DNA of 23,325 nucleotides from NCBI GenBank assembly GCA_905250885.1, contig CAJNOQ010002639.1:1-23325 (forward strand), in the 5' to 3' direction. Shown here one piece after another: positions 21,778 through 23,325 of this stretch; the first letter of the stretch is position 1, and every line of letters starts with the position of its first letter. The translations under genes were made by a program, and so were the position numbers. The notes beneath the pieces are model-generated. The model saw nothing but the letters and a program-made list of their open reading frames with translations. It searched no databases and was not told the origin of the DNA. The DNA comes from Didymodactylos carnosus (lineage: Eukaryota > Rotifera > Eurotatoria > Philodinida > Philodinidae).

Positions 21778-21903
21778 CCAACTATTTGAACTAATTTAGT
21801 TTCAAATTAGTTTACATTAATTTTTAACCGAAAATTAATGTAAACTAATTCCCATGTAAACTGATTTAAATTGGTTTAGATCTAAATTAGTTTCAATGGA
21901 TAT
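21778..21903. repeat. Array C: further 20-bp boxes after the palindrome
   Basis: Boxes are recognisable at about 21778, 21804, 21832, 21858 and 21884, with spacers of 6, 8, 6 and 6 bases. They have the same form as those in array A and the palindrome. They begin 38 bp beyond the right end of the palindrome, and no matching boxes flank its left end. Confidence 0.75.
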
Positions 21904-22890
21904 AAAGATATTATTCTAATTAATTAGCAAGAACTTGACGACAGTCCAAATACAAGAATTTAAATAATCAAGATGAAATTATACTTAAGAAAGAACATAT
22001 GTAATTCCAAATGGTGAAACTGTGGTCATAGTTTTGATAACAACACTGACAGTTATGATTTAAATTTATCAGTCAACAAGAACTATACTAATACCGAATA
22101 GACAACAACAATCAAAAACAGATTTGTAAATCTCCACTTCTCTACCGACTAAAAAAGATCCATACATAATTCTGTTTAAGACGAACAGTATCTGCATGAA
22201 ATATTCGAAGAGAGAATAACTCTTGTCATCATCATTTTTATTTTTGTAACTACCTTCTTCTTCTGCATATGTTCAGTCATTCTCTACATTAGACAACGTC
22301 TCATGTCTCAGTTAAAAATAAATAGACATTTGTGATAATAAATAAACAGGGTAAGATCTTTTTAAATCCACAATTCATCTAGAAGTGACAGTTCACATTT
22401 TATAAAATCAACTTTTTATGTAGCAAGGTTTTCAACATTTCAATGTTTAAAGAATCATAAACCAACTACCTCGGAGGGCAGAACGTTTCTAAGAATTAGA
22501 ATTTATGATAGGATGTACTACGCTCAATGTACTATGAGAATAACAGTTAGTTACGTGTCTAGTGTTATGTTATATGTGACTTAGTCGACAATTCTCTAAA
22601 AAGCCTCATGTAATTTCCTGTGAACAGCTTTCATCAGAGACGAAATGCTAGTCCCTCTCTGTTACGAATCTGTTTCTAATATCTACCCGCATCAACTTAT
22701 TCTCAATTATGTCTATTCACATTTTTCTCGTCATTTTATATAAAAAGAAAACAAAAGGTGAAAAAAATTACAGAGAAAATAAAGAGTTAGTCTCAGTAAA
22801 AAAAAAGATACACTAAATAATCTAGTAATTTCTACATAGGAACGGTAATGGATAATAGGAGAGTCCAAAAGTCATATGTTTTTCTTTCTT
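21904..22890. other. Intergenic region, no gene seen
   Basis: This AT-rich sequence runs between array C and the 3' end of the NDUFB1-like gene. No coding frame, RNA gene or clear repeat is recognised. Confidence 0.45.
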
Positions 22891-23061
22891 TTACCAATTT
22901 GGCGTCTTCATGCCTCCTAATAACTGGCTTTTATTTCTAAAATAATCTTGTCGAAGATTTTCATGTCGTTGAGCAAATCCAGCGTATGCCCAAAAAACTA
23001 ATATATACCATCGTCGAATAAAAATATCTTTAAATAAATAACGTGTTGCTTCAAGTGCCAT
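22891..23061 (-). CDS. NDUFB1-like (MNLL) accessory subunit of mitochondrial complex I (56 aa)
   Basis: A single-exon ORF from ATG at 23061 to TAA at 22891. It opens with a basic, aromatic stretch (IRRWYILVFWAYAGFA at about residues 15-30), which is one membrane-spanning segment. It is followed by QRHENLRQDYFRNKSQLLGG. The FRNKS-L motif after a single membrane helix, the near-identical length and the charged C-terminal half resemble vertebrate NDUFB1, a 58-residue supernumerary subunit of NADH:ubiquinone oxidoreductase in the inner membrane. The hydrophobic segment, the compact protein-like composition and the stop just after KTPNW favour a real gene. The match is short, so another small inner-membrane protein is possible. 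An intron or start further upstream is not excluded. Confidence 0.6.
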   Translation of the reverse strand: MALEATRYLFKDIFIRRWYILVFWAYAGFAQRHENLRQDYFRNKSQLLGGMKTPNW

Positions 23062-23325
23062 CGTTTTTACGTTCTTTATTTGCGTTAATTATTTTAATTT
23101 CTGTTGTGATACAACTTGTTTTTGTTTTTATACACGTCGAAAGTATTTAATTTATAGTGTACGATTATAATCGCAATGAATAAATGATAATGACCTCCAA
23201 ACTGTAATCACACCACTAATTTAATATTCTTTTGATAAAATTTTATTCAAGTTGAATACAATTAAAATTGTCGACAAGAATTTGTTTCTCAAACTTTTAC
23301 GACTGTTGGACAAGTCATGAAATAG
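23062..23325. other. 5' flank of the NDUFB1-like gene
   Basis: This is AT-rich sequence upstream of the minus-strand ORF and presumably holds its promoter. No further exon is recognised before the window ends. Confidence 0.4.

Noticed and set aside
19070-21903. CRISPR array
   Set aside because: Box-and-spacer spacing looks superficially similar, but spacers are only 5-8 bases, boxes are degenerate, and the setting is a eukaryotic genome.
1-23325. tRNA, rRNA or other structured RNA genes
   Set aside because: I looked for T-loop-like and box-type words on both strands and found none convincing; a covariance-model search would be decisive.

Overview
This is nuclear DNA from an animal with compact genes. 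It is AT-rich. Six genes or gene ends can be built, and the spliced ones have GT-AG introns, mostly 55-95 bp with a few of 240-850 bp. Gene content (ERG-type potassium channel, FBXW10-like F-box/WD protein, PH-domain protein, complex I subunit), many short introns and many small foldback elements fit a small invertebrate. I think of a bdelloid rotifer, but that is inference: no rRNA or other marker is present.

Layout, left to right. 1-110: an inverted copy of an exon of the adjacent gene. 193-719: a foldback element. 1315-1971 (+): the last four exons of an ERG/KCNH-type potassium channel. 2882-3378 (-): a two-exon gene for a 106-residue mitochondrial-type protein. 4155-8357 (-): a six-exon, 761-residue protein with a CG-1-like domain followed by a MULE-type transposase domain. 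Its introns hold a hAT-type non-autonomous element (4683-5067, with 8-bp target duplication) and a 235-bp foldback (7753-7987). 8358-10532: no gene beyond a possible 5' UTR exon. 10533-15576 (-): a 12-exon, 1092-residue FBXW10-like protein, with a perfect 54-bp hairpin in its second intron. 15577-17544: no gene. 17545-18159 (+): a single-exon PH-domain protein with a hydrophobic C-terminal tail. 18160-22890: a gene-free repeat field. 22891-23061 (-): a 56-residue NDUFB1-like complex I subunit.

The most unusual structure is the repeat field. Between about 19070 and 21900 a degenerate 20-bp palindromic box (AAATTAATnnnnATTAATTT) recurs many times. The spacers between boxes are mostly exactly 8 or 5 bases, are not conserved in sequence, and give steps of 28 or 25 bp. 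One block of this array forms an 848-bp palindrome (20892-21739). Its two halves align without net insertion or deletion, and its centre falls in the middle of one box. The organisation recalls Foldback-type elements, but I do not recognise the sequence.

The genes are not evidently functionally linked. All exon models were assembled by hand from splice sites and reading-frame continuity. Both multi-exon minus-strand models keep frame through every junction.
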